Assembly (NCBI GenBank): GCA_965221785.1
Contig: CBDCSR010000003.1
Span: 682,001-746,000, forward strand
Source of the DNA: BD2-11 sp965221785
GTDB taxonomy: Bacteria; Gemmatimonadota; Gemmatimonadetes; Longimicrobiales; Gaopeijiaceae
DNA: 64,000 bases
Reading direction: 5' to 3'
A program made the position numbers and the translations under genes. Positions 39,898 through 46,991 of this stretch are shown piece by piece. The notes under the pieces were generated by a model that searched no databases, was not told where the DNA came from, and saw only the letters and a program-made list of their open reading frames with translations. Position 1 is the first letter of the stretch, and each line of letters opens with the position of its first letter.

Positions 39898-40881
39898 TCA
39901 GGCGTCTTCGCGCAGCCAGCGTGCGGCCTCCACGGCGTAGTAGGTGACGATGATGTCCGCGCCCGCCCGCTTGATCGCGCCCAGGCTCTCCAGCGCAATC
40001 GCCTTCTCGTCGATCCAGCCGCGTTCGCCCGCGGCGCGCATCATGCTGAACTCCCCGGACACCTGGTAGGCCGCGGTGGGCGCGCGGAAGGTGTCCCTGA
40101 CCCGCCGGATCACGTCGAGGTACGGGCCCGCCGGCTTCACCATCACGATGTCCGCGCCCTCCTCGAGGTCCGCCTGCACCTCGCGCAGAGCCTCGTCGCT
40201 GTTGGCGGGGTCCATCTGGTGGGTGCGGCGGTCGCCGTGCGACGGCGCCGAGTGGGCGGCGTCGCGGAAGGGACCGTAGAAGGCGGAAGCGTACTTGGCC
40301 GCGTACGAGACGATCGGCGTCGAGCCGTGGCCCGCCTCGTCCAGGGCTGCCCGGATCACCCCTACGCGCCCGTCCAGCATGTCGCTCGGAGCCACCGCGT
40401 CCACGCCCGCGCGGGCGTGCGAGACAGCGGTCCGGGCGAGCAGGGGCAGGGTGGCTTCCTCGTCCAGGGATCCGTCCGCTGCAAGGATGGCACAGTGGCC
40501 GTGGTCGGTGTACTGGCAGAGGCACACGTCGGTCCACACCAGCAGGTCGGGGTAGCGCGCCTTGAGTTCACGCACGGTCCGCGGAATCAGGCCGCTCTCC
40601 GCGTAGGCTTCGGAGCCCAGCGCGTCCTTGTGGTCGGGCACGCCGAAGAGGAGCACGGCGCCCACCCCCGCGTCCACGGCCGCCCCGGCTTCCTCCACGA
40701 GCAGCTCCGGGGAGAAGCGGTGTATGCCGGGCATGCTGGGCACGGGCTGGCGCCGTCCTTCGCCCGGCACCACGAAGAGCGGATACACGAGGTCGTCCAC
40801 CCGGAGCACGCTCTCGCGTACCAGGCGACGCCAAGCCGGCGACTGCCGGAGGCGGCGGAGGCGGTGCTGCGGATAGGCCAT
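39898..40881 (-). CDS. hemB: Porphobilinogen synthase (delta-aminolevulinic acid dehydratase)
   Basis: This 327-residue enzyme joins two 5-aminolevulinate molecules to porphobilinogen. Active-site lysines are K196 (SYAAKYASAFYGPFR) and K249 (MVKPAGPYLD). The zinc-site cysteines C120, C122 and C130 (VCLCQYTDHGHC) are present, so this is the zinc-dependent form. The ATG at 40881 matches the usual N-terminus. It follows hemA by 47 bases in a haem operon and, with it, supplies tetrapyrrole for the many cytochromes encoded in the window. Confidence 0.97.
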   Translation of the reverse strand: MAYPQHRLRRLRQSPAWRRLVRESVLRVDDLVYPLFVVPGEGRRQPVPSMPGIHRFSPELLVEEAGAAVDAGVGAVLLFGVPDHKDALGSEAYAESGLIPRTVRELKARYPDLLVWTDVCLCQYTDHGHCAILAADGSLDEEATLPLLARTAVSHARAGVDAVAPSDMLDGRVGVIRAALDEAGHGSTPIVSYAAKYASAFYGPFRDAAHSAPSHGDRRTHQMDPANSDEALREVQADLEEGADIVMVKPAGPYLDVIRRVRDTFRAPTAAYQVSGEFSMMRAAGERGWIDEKAIALESLGAIKRAGADIIVTYYAVEAARWLREDA

Positions 40882-40928
40882 GCGTCGGGATGCCGCCGGT
40901 CTGCGGGGAGCGCCGTCCGTCGCGGCGT

Positions 40929-42248
40929 TCAGCCGGCGCCGTTGGGCGCGTGTTCGCCGTTGGGTCCGGAAGGCTCGTCCGGCGTCAGCTGGAAGATCTC
41001 CTTGACCGCAGCCAGGCTCGAAACCCCCTCGGAAGTCTCCAGGTCGAGCTCGCGCAGGTGGCAGGTGGGCTGGTGCAGCAGCCGCGCCACCAGGGAGCGG
41101 GTGTAGCGTTCCAGGCGGTCGCGGCTGGATGCGTCGAAGCTGCCCAGGTGGCGGCGCACTTCCTCGTCCGCGATCCGGTAGAAGCTCTCGCGCAGCGACC
41201 GGAGCACCGGAACCACCTGCAGCGTGTCGAACCAGTCTACGAAGTTCTGGAGTTCCTCCTCGACGATGCGCTCGACGTGGGGAATCTGCTTGCTGCGGCG
41301 GATCAGGTTCTCCTGCACGATGTCGCCCAGGCTGTCCAGGTCGCGCAGGAAGACGTTGGGGATCCGGCCGGCGCTGGATTCGACGTCCCTGGGATTGGCG
41401 ATGTCGATGATCACCAGCGGCCTTCCGCCCCGCTCGCGCATGATGGCGCAGAGGGTCGCGGCGGTGATGACCGGGTTCGGGGCGGAGGTTGCGGTCACCA
41501 CGACGCTTGCCTGTTTCAGCGCGGCGTGGAGTTCGTCGAATGGCCGCGCGGCCCCGCCGAACTCCTCCGCCACCGCCTGCGCGCGTCCGGCGGTGCGGTT
41601 GACGATGGTCAGGCTGCGGGGCTTCTTCGCGGTGAAGTTGCGCGCCGCCTGGGCGCCGGTGCGTCCCGCGCCCACCACCAGCACGGTCTGGTCGGAGAGG
41701 TCGGAAAGGATGTTGGTGGCCAGCCGCACCGCGGCGAACGCCACCGACGCCGATCCCTTGCCGATTTCCGTTTCCGCGCGCGCGCGCTTCCCGGCTCGTA
41801 CGGCCGACTGGAACAGGCGGGTCAGATATGGCCCGCACGTCCTCTCCTCTTCAGCCAGCGCATAGGCCTGCCGTACCTGCCCCAGCACCTGGGGCTCCCC
41901 GATCATCAGCGAATCGAGCCCGGCGGCCACCCGGAAGAGATGATGAGCCCCCTCGCGTCCGCTCAGCGAGAACGTATGACGATCGGTGGATACGGCGTCG
42001 TTGTCCTTGACGTCGCGCAGCCTGTGGCGCATCAGCTCGATGGCTCGAACCGGCTCGCGCGTCCAGGCGAAGATCTCGGTCCGGGTGCAGGTGGAAAGGA
42101 CCACGCTCTCGCGAATCAGGCGGTCGCCGTGCGCGCCGTCGACGAGCGCTCCGAGCAGCTCGCGCGTTTCCTCGCCGGAAAGCGCCAGGCGGTCCCGGGC
42201 CGCGGCCGGGGCGACCCTGTGGTTGGTCCCGAATACCAGGAGTTCCAC
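40929..42248 (-). CDS. hemA: Glutamyl-tRNA reductase
   Basis: This 439-residue enzyme catalyses the NADPH-dependent reduction of glutamyl-tRNA to glutamate-1-semialdehyde, the first committed step of the C5 haem pathway. The catalytic cysteine is C54 in VVLSTCTRTEIF. The nucleotide-binding motif VLVVGAGRTGAQAARN follows at about residue 190. The C-terminal dimerisation helices are complete. It is the first gene of hemA-hemB-HmuY-like-hypothetical. A TTGAAG/TATTAT promoter lies about 90 bases upstream, overlapped by a GATAA-TAG-TTATC palindrome that could be an operator. Confidence 0.97.
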   Translation of the reverse strand: MELLVFGTNHRVAPAAARDRLALSGEETRELLGALVDGAHGDRLIRESVVLSTCTRTEIFAWTREPVRAIELMRHRLRDVKDNDAVSTDRHTFSLSGREGAHHLFRVAAGLDSLMIGEPQVLGQVRQAYALAEEERTCGPYLTRLFQSAVRAGKRARAETEIGKGSASVAFAAVRLATNILSDLSDQTVLVVGAGRTGAQAARNFTAKKPRSLTIVNRTAGRAQAVAEEFGGAARPFDELHAALKQASVVVTATSAPNPVITAATLCAIMRERGGRPLVIIDIANPRDVESSAGRIPNVFLRDLDSLGDIVQENLIRRSKQIPHVERIVEEELQNFVDWFDTLQVVPVLRSLRESFYRIADEEVRRHLGSFDASSRDRLERYTRSLVARLLHQPTCHLRELDLETSEGVSSLAAVKEIFQLTPDEPSGPNGEHAPNGAG

Positions 42249-42334
42249 TGTCTCCCTGGGTTGAAGCGTCGTGCCGGGCCCATGCGTCCCGGGCGGGTTG
42301 CGAGTCTGCCGTGGAAACGGGCGGGCAGAAGATG

Positions 42335-42364
42335 ATAATAGTTATCGGTACGGTACGCCTTCAA
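42335..42364 (-). promoter_or_regulatory. Predicted hemA promoter with overlapping palindrome
   Basis: On the minus strand, TTGAAG (42364-42359) and TATTAT (42340-42335) are spaced 18 bases apart. The -10 box lies inside GATAATAGTTATC (42334-42346), a 5-base inverted repeat around TAG. A regulator bound here would block the promoter. The leader to hemA is about 80 bases. Confidence 0.5.
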
Positions 42365-42447
42365 CCTTGCCCGGTCTCGCGGCCCTGGAGATGTTCAGCC
42401 GTCTTGGCCGACACGGGCGAGGACTCTACTTCAGCGACGGAATCCCG

Positions 42448-42693
42448 GTGAGCGACATTCACGAGCGACGGGTAGCAGACCTTCTGATCCAGATCGACCG
42501 GGACCTCTGCGTGGGCTTTGGCGACTGCATCGAGGCTGCCGAAGCCGCCTTCGAACTGGATGACGAGGGGATCGCGGCGTTCAGGGCGGGGATCGACGAG
42601 GTGGACCGCGAGACCCTGCTGGCCGCCTGCGACGAGTGCCCGGTGGACGCGATCTCCGTACTCGACGCCGACGGAACCCAGCTCGTGCCCTGA
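42448..42693 (+). CDS. Small single-cluster ferredoxin
   Basis: This is a ferredoxin of about 81 residues with a single cluster site. The signature DRDLCVGFGDCIEAAEAAFELDD has the C-x5-C spacing of [3Fe-4S] ferredoxins, and CDECPVDAISVLD gives the final CP. An extra cysteine three residues before that CP could supply a fourth ligand. Start is uncertain: GTG at 42448 (used) or ATG at 42391, which adds 19 residues; neither has a strong ribosome-binding site. It is the first gene of the plus-strand run that leads to the Mrp ATPase and PCP_red proteins, and it may donate electrons to a redox step there, such as the radical SAM enzyme. Confidence 0.78.
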   Translation: MSDIHERRVADLLIQIDRDLCVGFGDCIEAAEAAFELDDEGIAAFRAGIDEVDRETLLAACDECPVDAISVLDADGTQLVP

Positions 42694-42715
42694 CCGGCTC
42701 CGCAGTCCCGGTACC

Positions 42716-43624
42716 ATGAGAAAGATCCGCACCTACCACGAGGTGGAGTCGCAGACGGGCGACCTGCTCGTGGATCAGATCAGAGGCCAGCGGCGGCGGC
42801 TCGACAGCCGGCTGGCCGGGATTCGCAACCTGGTCGCCGTCGGAAGCGGCAAGGGCGGAGTGGGCAAGAGCCTCGTGACCGCGAACCTGGCCGCCGCCCT
42901 GGCTTCGGAAGGGCACGCCGTCGGCGCGCTGGACGCGGACCTGAACGGCCCGTCGCTGGCCCGCATGCTGGGCGCGTCCGGGGAAGTGCTGGTGGATGGG
43001 GCGGATGGCGTGGTTCCGGCACCGGCCGCCCACGGCGTCCGGGTGATGTCGATGGAACTGCTGCAGAACGACGCCGATGCTCCGCTGCGCTGGCGTGCGC
43101 CCTCCGGTGACGGCTTCCTGTGGCAGAGTTCGATCGAGACCGGGGCCGTACGCGAGTTCCTGTCGGATGTGGCGTGGGGCGAGCTCGACTTCCTTCTGTT
43201 GGACCTGCCGCCGGGTACCGACAAGATGGAGCGCGTCTTCCAGCTCCTGCCCGGGCTCGCGACGCTGCTTCTGGTGACGACTCCGTCCGAGATGTCCCGC
43301 CGGGTGGTGGCCCGGGCGGCGCGCCTGGCCCGCGAGCAGGGAATCCCGACGGTGGGGCTGGTCGCGAACATGACGGAATACGTCTGCCCGTGTTGCGGCT
43401 ATTCGGATCCACTCTTTCCCGGAGACGGTGTCGCGCGCCTGGCCGGCGCCACCGGTCTGGAGATCTGGAGCAGGATCCCCTTCGATCCCCGTCTGGGCGA
43501 GGCGTCCGACCGGGGGGCTCCCGCCGTGGGCGCCAGCGAAGACTCGCCGGCCGCACGCGCCTTCCGGGCGCTGGCGGGAAGGCTCGCCGACCTCGGGGGG
43601 GCCGGGGAGGAGGGTGGCCGATGA
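42716..43624 (+). CDS. Mrp/NBP35-type P-loop ATPase
   Basis: This 302-residue member of the Mrp/ApbC/NBP35 family of iron-sulfur cluster carriers has the deviant Walker A GSGKGGVGKS at residues 43-52, the switch segment DLPPGTDK, and a CPCC cysteine pair at about residue 222 that would hold the bridging cluster. The usual N-terminal DUF59 domain is absent and is replaced by 35 residues (TYHEVESQTGDLLVDQIRGQ). It lies between the ferredoxin gene and the zinc-ribbon/PCP_red gene, which it overlaps as ATGA. Probable role: cluster delivery to, or assembly of, the iron-sulfur proteins of this locus. Confidence 0.9.
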   Translation: MRKIRTYHEVESQTGDLLVDQIRGQRRRLDSRLAGIRNLVAVGSGKGGVGKSLVTANLAAALASEGHAVGALDADLNGPSLARMLGASGEVLVDGADGVVPAPAAHGVRVMSMELLQNDADAPLRWRAPSGDGFLWQSSIETGAVREFLSDVAWGELDFLLLDLPPGTDKMERVFQLLPGLATLLLVTTPSEMSRRVVARAARLAREQGIPTVGLVANMTEYVCPCCGYSDPLFPGDGVARLAGATGLEIWSRIPFDPRLGEASDRGAPAVGASEDSPAARAFRALAGRLADLGGAGEEGGR

Positions 43625-44073
43625 AGTTCCTCTGCATCCAGTGCGATCACATCATGGCCTTCGCGGAGCGCCAGCTGCCCGGGGACGGCACCCTGGCGGC
43701 GGTGTTCGAGTGCTCCGCCTGCGGGAGCGAGATCGCCATGCTCACCAACCCCATGGAAACGCAGCTGGTGAGCAGCATGGGTATCGAGATCGGCGGCAGG
43801 ACGGTGCCCGAACAGCCGATGGAGCTGGTGCGCAGCAACCTGGATGGAGGCCGCGACGACGCCTTCGTGGAGGAGGAGCCCTCCGCTCCCGCCCGTCCCG
43901 GCCGGGTCGAGTGGACCCCGGCAGCGGTGGACCGGCTCGGCCGTGTGCCGTCCTTCGTGCGCGGCATGGTGAAGCGCATCTACACCGATTACGCCCGCGA
44001 ACGAGGCATCGGCCGCATGACCCCCGAGGTCATGGACACGGCGCGCTCGGACCTGGGGCTGGAGGGAATGTGA
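43621..44073 (+). CDS. Zinc-ribbon protein with C-terminal PCP_red domain
   Basis: This 150-residue protein is in two parts. The N-terminal zinc ribbon has C5, C8, C31 and C34 (CIQC and CSAC pairs). The C-terminal part (about 96-150) has the segment VEWTPAAVDRLGRVPSFVRG followed by YARERGIGRMTPEVM, the pattern of the PCP_red domain, first described at the C-terminus of light-independent protochlorophyllide reductase subunit B. No other phototrophy gene is near. It is translationally coupled to the Mrp gene and the next membrane protein (GTG inside its stop). It is the first of three PCP_red proteins in 5 kb. Confidence 0.82.
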   Translation: MKFLCIQCDHIMAFAERQLPGDGTLAAVFECSACGSEIAMLTNPMETQLVSSMGIEIGGRTVPEQPMELVRSNLDGGRDDAFVEEEPSAPARPGRVEWTPAAVDRLGRVPSFVRGMVKRIYTDYARERGIGRMTPEVMDTARSDLGLEGM

Positions 44074-44522
44074 CCGATTCGAGCAGGAGCCTCGCTCGGG
44101 AGGACGGCCCGGCCACCAGGCAGGAGCAGAGGCAGGCGTCCGGCGGGTTGAGCGGGGATGCGCGCGCCCGCAAGTTCCGGCAGGCCGCGTTCTGGTACCT
44201 GCACGTCGGGCTGCTCTACGAGGCTGCCGTGGTCGCCATGTGGCGCAACGGGCTGGTCAACCCGATCCGCGGGCCCATCGTGCTCTGGCTGCTGCTCGGG
44301 GCGGCCATCGTGGCGCTCGTCTTCTGGGGGCTCTGGTTCCGGCGCAGCGTGTGGCTGGCCCGGGGGATCTGGGCGCTGCATGCGCTGCGCCTGCCCAGCA
44401 TGATCGAAGGAGCGTTCCTGCCCGAACCCGGCGCGGCGCTGCCCGAAGCGTTCTACCTCACCGCCATCGTCGTCATCGTCATCAACCTCTGGATGCTGGC
44501 CCGTGCCGGATGGGATCTCTGA
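44070..44522 (+). CDS. Small membrane protein of unknown function
   Basis: This 150-residue protein has a charged N-terminus of about 35 residues and then three or four hydrophobic segments: AFWYLHVGLLYEAAVVAMW, IVLWLLLGAAIVALVFWGLW, a short LARGIWALHALRLPSMI and FYLTAIVVIVINLWMLA. No motif is recognised. The GTG start at 44070 overlaps the previous stop and has GGAGG before it. It closes the ferredoxin-Mrp-zinc ribbon group, before the promoter that serves the genes after it. Confidence 0.72.
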   Translation: MTDSSRSLAREDGPATRQEQRQASGGLSGDARARKFRQAAFWYLHVGLLYEAAVVAMWRNGLVNPIRGPIVLWLLLGAAIVALVFWGLWFRRSVWLARGIWALHALRLPSMIEGAFLPEPGAALPEAFYLTAIVVIVINLWMLARAGWDL

Positions 44523-44593
44523 CGCGGCAGCGGGGCGGTTTCCCGGAGTGGATCGGGGCCTTCACGTGCCGTCTCCGCACCCCTCCGCGGCGT

Positions 44594-44623
44594 TTGACAT
44601 CGATTGGCGATTTCCGGTATAAT
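44594..44623 (+). promoter_or_regulatory. Perfect-consensus sigma70 promoter
   Basis: TTGACA (44594-44599) and TATAAT (44618-44623) both match the consensus completely, with an 18-base spacer. In a GC-rich genome this is striking. Transcription would start near 44630 and produce a leader of about 240 bases before the universal-stress/PCP_red gene at 44871. Confidence 0.75.
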
Positions 44624-44870
44624 TTGCCCGGCTCCGCAGGGGCCGACACATGAGATCTGACGAGCGGGCCCGGGCGCCCGCTTATGTTATGTACGCCGAC
44701 CTTTCGGCGACCGCCTTCGGGGACTTGGCCCTGCCTGACTTGCCGAACCAAGTGGACCGCTTCCAGCCCGCAGGGCCCCCTCGGATGGGCCTCCCTGCGC
44801 CTGCCGCTCCAGCGTCGCATGGCTGAACCACAAGCGCCTCGTCCCTCGAGAACCTCCAATCGAGACAGCC
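44624..44870 (+). other. Long leader before the universal-stress/PCP_red gene
   Basis: This stretch lies between the consensus promoter and the ATG at 44871. It holds a hairpin, AGCGGGC (44663-44669) pairing with GCCCGCT (44676-44682) around six bases, and a possible short open frame at 44650-44826. I recognise no known riboswitch. Its length suggests post-transcriptional control. Confidence 0.45.
44650..44826 (+). CDS. Candidate leader peptide or small protein
   Basis: A 58-residue open frame starts with ATG about 20 bases after the predicted transcription start, with AGGGG seven to eight bases upstream. It starts MRSDERARAPAYVMYADLSA and is rich in alanine and proline at the end. Third-position GC is somewhat lower than in neighbouring genes, so coding is not assured. 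It could be a real small protein, a regulatory upstream frame or chance. Confidence 0.22.
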   Translation: MRSDERARAPAYVMYADLSATAFGDLALPDLPNQVDRFQPAGPPRMGLPAPAAPASHG

Positions 44871-46991
44871 ATGTACCGTGAGATCTTCGTGCCGGTGGAC
44901 AACTCGCCCTGGTCGGACTGGGCCGTGGATCGCGCCATCGAACTCGCAACCCGTGCCGACGGCCGGATCACCGGGAATCACGTTTACGCCGCGCGCCTGC
45001 ACGACATCCGCTTCCGACAGCTGGAGACGGGCCTTCCCGCCCAGTTTCAGACCGAGGCCGAGATCAAGCGCCAGCGCAAGATCCACGACAAGCTGATCGA
45101 GAAGGGCCTGCAGCTCATCTCCGACTCCTTCCTGGACCAGGTGGACCGGCGGTGCCGGGACGCCGGCGTTCCTCTCACGCGCCAGCTTCTCGAAGGCATC
45201 AACTATGAGGAGCTGGTGAGCGAGGTGAATTCCGGGGAGGGCCATCTGCCGAGCCTCATCGGCTTCGACCCCAACATCGCCTCCAGCTACGACGGGGGCG
45301 ACAAGGTGCGCAGCGACGTGCGGCTCGGCGAAGACGGGCGCATCGTCGCAGAGGACGAGGAGCACGACGAGAAGCTGGCCGGCTCGAGCGGACGCGCCTA
45401 CGACCTGATGGTGATCGGGGCGCACGGGATCGGCTATCAGCCCTACTCGCAGCTCGGCGGCGTGGTGGCGCGCGTGCTGCAGAAAGTGGAGAAGGACGCC
45501 TTCGTGGTGCGGAACGAACGGCCGCTCGCCGGGGGCAGCTTCATGGTGTGCGTGGACGGCTCCGCGTACAGCTACAAGGCCATGCGGCTTGCTCTGGAGA
45601 TGGCGTCGGAGTACGGGGCGAAGCTCTACGTGGGTTCATCCTTCGACGTCGAATACCATCACGCGGTCTTCGGCAACATCAAGGACGTGCTCTCGGTGCA
45701 GGCCTCGAAGATCTTCAAGTTCGAGGAGCAGGAAGAGCTTCACAACAACATCATCGACAAGGGCCTGCTCAAGCTCGCCCAGGCGAACGTGAAGCGGGCG
45801 CGCATCATGGCGGAGGAGTACCCGGAGGTCGAAGTCGAGACCCAGGTGCTCATCGGCAAGCCCTTCCAGGTCATCCTGCAGTGGGCCGAGGAAGTCGACC
45901 CCAGCCTGCTCATCCTCGCGCGCCACGGGGCGCACCGCATCGAGGGCACGGACCTGGGGTCGCAGGCGCACAACCTGCTGAGGCAGTCGAACGCGAACAT
46001 TCTCCTCATCGGCACCACCGACGTGCGTCCCGAGGAGATTCCCTGGATCGAGGAAGACGGCGAGATGGGGCTCGAGTGGGCTCCGGAGGCGGAGGTCCGC
46101 ATCCTGCGCGTCCCGCCCTTCGCGCTCGGCATCGCCCGCAAGGCGGTGGAGGAATACGTACTGGAGAACTGGCGCCCGGGCGAAGACGCGTCCCGGTCCT
46201 CCGCCAACGGATCCGGCGGCGCCAATGGGGCGGGGGCGAACCGTGCCCCGGGCACGCAGGCCAACGGATCCAACGGGGCCGAACCCCCGGTGCTCGAGCC
46301 CGGGCGCGACACCGGCGCCACCCTGCCCATGGTGACCGCCAAATGGCTGGACGAGGCGATCGCAAAGCTCCTGCCCACCCACATGCAGCTCATCATGGGG
46401 ATCGGCACGGCCGAGGAGCTCGCCCTGGCCGAGGTGAAGGCGGCGGAGGCCATGAAGCGCACCGTGGTGGAGGGCAACGACGCCGATTCGGTGCCCGCCA
46501 ACCCGACCATCGAGACGAAGTGCCCCTACACCGGGCATGTGCATGAGCGGGTGCGCACGGCCGCCGACCCGGTGGTATGGACCGAGGAAGCCTTCGACCG
46601 GCTGGGCGCGGTGCCTCTCATCGCCCGCCCCCTGGCCCGCAACACGGTGGAGCGCTTCGCCCGCGACCACGACTTCTGGCGCATCACCACGCGGGTCATG
46701 GACGAGAACAAGCAGGCCATGATGGAGGCGGACACCTTCGACACCGACACCATGCTGGTCATGTTCCGGGAGCTGCAGACCAAGCAGCTGAAGGCCGCCG
46801 CCGAGGGTGTCGACGGGCTGACCCCGGAGATGCGCAAGTTCATCGAGGAAGCCAAAGCGTCCGGCGTGACCCGCTGCCCGATCCGGGACGTGGCCGAGCA
46901 GGCGGACGACTGCCCCGTCGACTTCAAGACCGTCAGCCCCGCGGACGCGAAGGCCGCCGTCGAGCAGTTCATGCGGCGAGAAGGAGCTTGA
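44871..46991 (+). CDS. Double universal-stress-domain protein with PCP_red domain
   Basis: This 706-residue cytoplasmic protein has a layout I have not seen described. Residues 1-215 form a Usp-type domain (MYREIFVPVDNSPWSDWA) with a long insertion; 216-385 form a second one (GSFMVCVDGSAYSYKAM to ANILLIGTTD). A linker rich in Asn, Gly and Ala follows (about 440-480), then a conserved helical block, and the PCP_red domain at about 568-620 (VVWTEEAFDRLGAVPLIAR). The end has a further helical part with the cysteines of TRCPIRDVAEQADDCPVD. It is the first gene after the consensus promoter and its stop overlaps the radical SAM gene. Nucleotide-dependent sensing is suggested by the Usp domains. Confidence 0.82.
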   Translation: MYREIFVPVDNSPWSDWAVDRAIELATRADGRITGNHVYAARLHDIRFRQLETGLPAQFQTEAEIKRQRKIHDKLIEKGLQLISDSFLDQVDRRCRDAGVPLTRQLLEGINYEELVSEVNSGEGHLPSLIGFDPNIASSYDGGDKVRSDVRLGEDGRIVAEDEEHDEKLAGSSGRAYDLMVIGAHGIGYQPYSQLGGVVARVLQKVEKDAFVVRNERPLAGGSFMVCVDGSAYSYKAMRLALEMASEYGAKLYVGSSFDVEYHHAVFGNIKDVLSVQASKIFKFEEQEELHNNIIDKGLLKLAQANVKRARIMAEEYPEVEVETQVLIGKPFQVILQWAEEVDPSLLILARHGAHRIEGTDLGSQAHNLLRQSNANILLIGTTDVRPEEIPWIEEDGEMGLEWAPEAEVRILRVPPFALGIARKAVEEYVLENWRPGEDASRSSANGSGGANGAGANRAPGTQANGSNGAEPPVLEPGRDTGATLPMVTAKWLDEAIAKLLPTHMQLIMGIGTAEELALAEVKAAEAMKRTVVEGNDADSVPANPTIETKCPYTGHVHERVRTAADPVVWTEEAFDRLGAVPLIARPLARNTVERFARDHDFWRITTRVMDENKQAMMEADTFDTDTMLVMFRELQTKQLKAAAEGVDGLTPEMRKFIEEAKASGVTRCPIRDVAEQADDCPVDFKTVSPADAKAAVEQFMRREGA

